Assembly (NCBI GenBank): GCA_021823825.1
Contig: JAKANJ010000009.1
Span: 1-14,173 of the forward strand
Length of the DNA: 14,173 bases
DNA from: a bacterium
GTDB lineage: Bacteria > Patescibacteriota > Minisyncoccia > Phycocordibacterales > UBA1550
Reading direction: 5' to 3'
Under the pieces are notes generated by a model. It was given only the letters and a program-made list of their open reading frames with translations. It was not told the DNA's origin and made no database searches. The position numbers and the translations under genes were made by a program. How positions within the stretch are numbered: the stretch's first letter is position 1; each line of letters starts with the position of its first letter. Below, one piece after another: positions 11,972 to 14,173 of this stretch.

Positions 11972-12718
11972 TTAGATTACGTAGTTGTTAAAATTGCTTG
12001 TATAGGTTGCTTGTCCGTATGCGTCAATAGAGTACCCCTCGAGTCCATCAAGAGATTCAATAAACAATATTCCTTGCCGTCCCATTGCAAATGCTGCAGT
12101 TGCGAAGCGGTCGGCTTCATAAATATTGGGACCGATCACGGAGATGCTGACAATTTCATCCAGCACCGTATCGGGTGACCGAGGATCGTAAATATGAAAC
12201 CCGCGAATATAGGTACCAGAAGTTGCAATCCCTGCGTTTGACAGCTGGACGTTTTTTACAATTTCTGCAGGCTTAAATGGATTGCGAATGCCAATTTTCC
12301 AGGGCAGGTTTTCGTCGTTCATACCGCGCGCCTCAATATCGCCCCCTGCATCTATGTAAAAGTTTTTTACACCACGCTTTTCTAAAAGATTAGCAGCCTT
12401 GTGTATCGCCCAACCTTTCACGATACCGCTCGGATCAAGAAGCCCGTCAGGGTTTCTGATATCGAAATAACCATTTGCTTCTTCTTTTGTTTTCTCCGCG
12501 AGTGCAAAAACTTCTCTCATTTCTGGGCTTTGTTTTGGCTTGCTGATCTCTCCGCGGTTGATTCGTGTGATTTCGCTGCCATTTTTGTATGTGCTAAACC
12601 GTGCATCAACTGCTTCAAAGTAGGCGAATACTGCATCAAAGTGTTCAGCGGGAACATGTTCGCCAACAACTTCAACAGTTATTGGCATCCCCATAATGTC
12701 TGTTCTTGTTTGTTTCAT
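11972..12718 (-). CDS. apbE: FAD:protein FMN transferase ApbE
   Basis: A 248-aa flavin transferase that moves the FMN part of FAD onto a Thr/Ser of target flavoproteins, needing Mg2+. Family motifs are present: MGMPI near the start (9-13), LDPSGIVKGWAI (94-105), YIDAGGDI (121-128), GIATSGTYIRGFHIYDPRSP (163-182) and the metal-site EADRFATAAFAMG (201-213). The frame is open to 12754, but the ATG at 12718 gives 4-nt spacing from the stop of the FMN_bind gene (TAA-TGAA-ATG). Neither start gives a signal peptide or lipobox, although many ApbE proteins are exported. Its obvious target is the SGATYTS motif of the upstream gene. Confidence 0.93.
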   Translation of the reverse strand: MKQTRTDIMGMPITVEVVGEHVPAEHFDAVFAYFEAVDARFSTYKNGSEITRINRGEISKPKQSPEMREVFALAEKTKEEANGYFDIRNPDGLLDPSGIVKGWAIHKAANLLEKRGVKNFYIDAGGDIEARGMNDENLPWKIGIRNPFKPAEIVKNVQLSNAGIATSGTYIRGFHIYDPRSPDTVLDEIVSISVIGPNIYEADRFATAAFAMGRQGILFIESLDGLEGYSIDAYGQATYTSNFNNYVI

Positions 12719-12722
12719 TTCA

Positions 12723-13271
12723 TTATGCAGTTGCTTGTGAAAGTGCAGACGCAATTGATTCTTTATATGCTGCGCTTGTGTATGTTGCGCCGCTTACCGC
12801 GTTAATCCGGGCATTTTGTGCAGTAATTGCTTCTGATCGGAGCATCGGCAGTGCGCGTGAATTGATTGCGAGAGAACGGCTGTGGGTGTCGGGTGACTGA
12901 ATTGCGGTAACATCGGTAACAACGCCACCCTGTACGGTGATTTGGACCTGCACATTACCGTAGTACGCGTCAGCACTTATACCTGTGTATACGCCGTCTT
13001 TGTAACTACTGGCCAATGGGGACACCCGATGCACCGTGCTCGGTGACGACCTCTTCGTGGGAGAACTAATGGTTCTGGCCGGTGTGGTAGTTGTGGTTTC
13101 GGCAATAGCCAACTGCCCCGTTGAGGATTTTGTGACAGGAGCGTTGTAGCTGACTGGCGCCGCCGCATAGGTTGCAGAGCTGTTGTCTGGAAGATTTTGA
13201 TATATCGAGTAAATACCGAACAGCGCAACGAGAGACACGCTTGCCACATATTTTTTTGCCTTATTTTTCAT
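12723..13271 (-). CDS. Membrane-anchored FMN-binding (FMN_bind) protein
   Basis: A 182-aa protein that should sit on the outer face of the membrane. It has a basic N-terminus and one hydrophobic anchor (about residues 8-25), a long T/S/P/A-rich linker (about 34-86), then one FMN_bind domain of the NqrC/RnfG type. The domain starts YKDGVYTGISADAYYGNVQV (90-109) and ends with NAVSGATYTSAAYKESI (157-173). Thr163 in SGAT is the expected covalent FMN site, added by ApbE from the next gene. The linker would let the FMN domain swing between the membrane reductase and an acceptor. First gene of the operon; its TAA lies 4 nt before apbE. The promoter is weak (TAAGAA at 13286-13281), with no SD. Confidence 0.92.
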   Translation of the reverse strand: MKNKAKKYVASVSLVALFGIYSIYQNLPDNSSATYAAAPVSYNAPVTKSSTGQLAIAETTTTTPARTISSPTKRSSPSTVHRVSPLASSYKDGVYTGISADAYYGNVQVQITVQGGVVTDVTAIQSPDTHSRSLAINSRALPMLRSEAITAQNARINAVSGATYTSAAYKESIASALSQATA

Positions 13272-13371
13272 TAGCTTAAATTCTTATTTTTCGGTATTTG
13301 GTAATACGTCTGAGGGGCTTACTTTCTTTCACATGTTCCATCTCTCAGCGTGGGAGGCACTGGGTCTATAT

Positions 13372-13398
13372 GCAAAAATTTTGCGTGTCTGATACTAT
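13372..13398 (+). promoter_or_regulatory. Promoter region of the GH18 gene with a small palindrome
   Basis: An extended -10 (TG at 13390-13391, TACTAT at 13393-13398) lies 7 nt before the ATG at 13406, so the transcript is probably leaderless. GCAAAA-A-TTTTGC at 13372-13384 lies over the -35 region and could be an operator. Confidence 0.5.
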
Positions 13399-13405
13399 GT
13401 AAATT

Positions 13406-14173
13406 ATGAATAGAAAACTTATCATCTTCGCAGCTTTGGCATCTTTGTTCCTTTCGTTTACACCAGCAAAAACATTTGCTGCTACACGGTCGCTTTCCTT
13501 GGGGAGCTCTGGAAATGATGTCATTGCACTTCAAAACGCCCTTATTGCAAAAGGATATCTTCCTGCGGGAAAGAATACAGGATATTTTGGTTCTATCACC
13601 GATAGTGCATTGAAAAAATTCCAATGCGATCAAGGGATTGCTTGTACGAATACCACAGAACCTGGTTATGGAATATATGGACCGCACACTCAGGCTGCGC
13701 TTCTCGATGGCGGGGTTTCAACGAGTGGAGGCACCACAGGGCCACTCGAATTCTCTGGCTGGATTCCTTATTGGCGCGCTGCAACGGGGACGCAGGATGT
13801 GACTCCTCATCTTTCGCAGTTGACCAGCGTGATGCCTTTTGGTTACACGATGAAAAGTGACGGCACGCTCAAGGATGCTGCAGACATCACGCAAGAGCCC
13901 TGGAAAAGTTTTATTGCAAATGCAAAAAGGAATAAGGTTAGGGTTATTCCAAGTATTATGTGGGGAGATGGTGACAGTATCCACAAAGTGCTAAGTAATA
14001 CATCCAAACGCATAGCTCTTGAGGAGCAAATAGCAAATACGGTGAAGCAAAATAATTTTGACGGCATTGATATAGATTTTGAGGCAAAAAAACATGAAAC
14101 GATAAATTATTTCTCAACCTTCCTCAAGGGGCTCTATCAGCGAATGGGTAAGAAGTGGGTCTATTGTACTGTC
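13406..14173 (+). CDS. Secreted peptidoglycan-binding plus GH18 protein (3' end cut by the window)
   Basis: The frame stays open for 256 codons to the last base, so the C-terminus is missing. A signal peptide is clear (MNRKLIIFAALASLFLSF, cleavage near TFA-A, residues 23-25). Residues about 28-103 form a PG_binding_1 domain (LGSSGNDVIALQNALIAKGY, then GYFGSITDSALKKFQ and YGPHTQAAL). From about 113 a glycoside hydrolase family 18 barrel begins (FSGWIPYWRA). The catalytic motif DGIDIDFE lies at 219-226, with Glu226 as the general acid. Such proteins bind the cell wall and hydrolyse GlcNAc-type beta-1,4 bonds, as spore-germination YaaH-like GH18 enzymes do. Exact substrate is unknown. The start fits an extended -10 box 7 nt upstream. 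Confidence 0.92.
   Translation, partial: MNRKLIIFAALASLFLSFTPAKTFAATRSLSLGSSGNDVIALQNALIAKGYLPAGKNTGYFGSITDSALKKFQCDQGIACTNTTEPGYGIYGPHTQAALLDGGVSTSGGTTGPLEFSGWIPYWRAATGTQDVTPHLSQLTSVMPFGYTMKSDGTLKDAADITQEPWKSFIANAKRNKVRVIPSIMWGDGDSIHKVLSNTSKRIALEEQIANTVKQNNFDGIDIDFEAKKHETINYFSTFLKGLYQRMGKKWVYCTV

Noticed and set aside
12719..12754. Longer ApbE start at 12754
   Set aside because: It would overlap the FMN_bind gene by 32 nt; the ATG at 12718 fits the 4-nt operon spacing seen at the next junction.

Overview
The window looks like a compact chromosome segment of a Candidate Phyla Radiation (Patescibacteria, probably Parcubacteria-like) bacterium. The reasons are short intergenic gaps, convergent genes that touch or overlap at their stop codons, many start codons lying 6-9 nt behind a -10 box with no Shine-Dalgarno sequence, a MurE-type ligase without its usual N-terminal domain, and several small proteins I cannot name. 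UGA is used as a normal stop, so the code-25 lineages are unlikely. The taxonomic assignment is inference; no rRNA is present to settle it.

Layout. 1-395: a gene-free block rich in inverted repeats, ending in a perfect 46-bp palindrome and the promoter of an Nramp-type transporter (396-1676). A DoxX-like membrane protein converges on it with a 4-bp stop overlap. A SpoU/TrmH RNA methyltransferase (2134-2616) abuts, stop to stop, a ruvA-Mur ligase operon on the minus strand. S20 (4585-4848), a rhodanese and a secreted DUF5715/M15-like protein follow on the plus strand. A minus-strand unknown with an SCEGH motif leads into an RNA region: a structured RNA candidate (about 6736-7008), a shared bidirectional terminator, and a tRNA-Arg(GCG) on the minus strand. 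Upstream of the tRNA are 80-bp tandem repeats, each carrying a copy of its promoter and first 12 nt. Next come a small PH-like membrane protein, a stand-alone ClpB-D2-like AAA+ ATPase with a strong SD and a possible SD-masking leader hairpin, and an MFS transporter.

10450-13271 (minus strand) is a three-gene flavin electron-transfer operon. It encodes a membrane-anchored FMN_bind protein with an SGATYTS flavinylation motif, an ApbE flavin transferase, and an NqrB/RnfD-like membrane domain fused to a ferredoxin-NADP reductase module. Together these look able to move electrons from cytoplasmic NAD(P)H through the membrane to a covalently bound outer FMN. The window ends inside a secreted peptidoglycan-binding plus GH18 protein (13406 onward).

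The most notable items are the flavin operon with its fused reductase, the triplicated tRNA promoter, the unidentified RNA with a tRNA-like T-arm, and the sharp split between leaderless genes and two genes with strong SD sequences.
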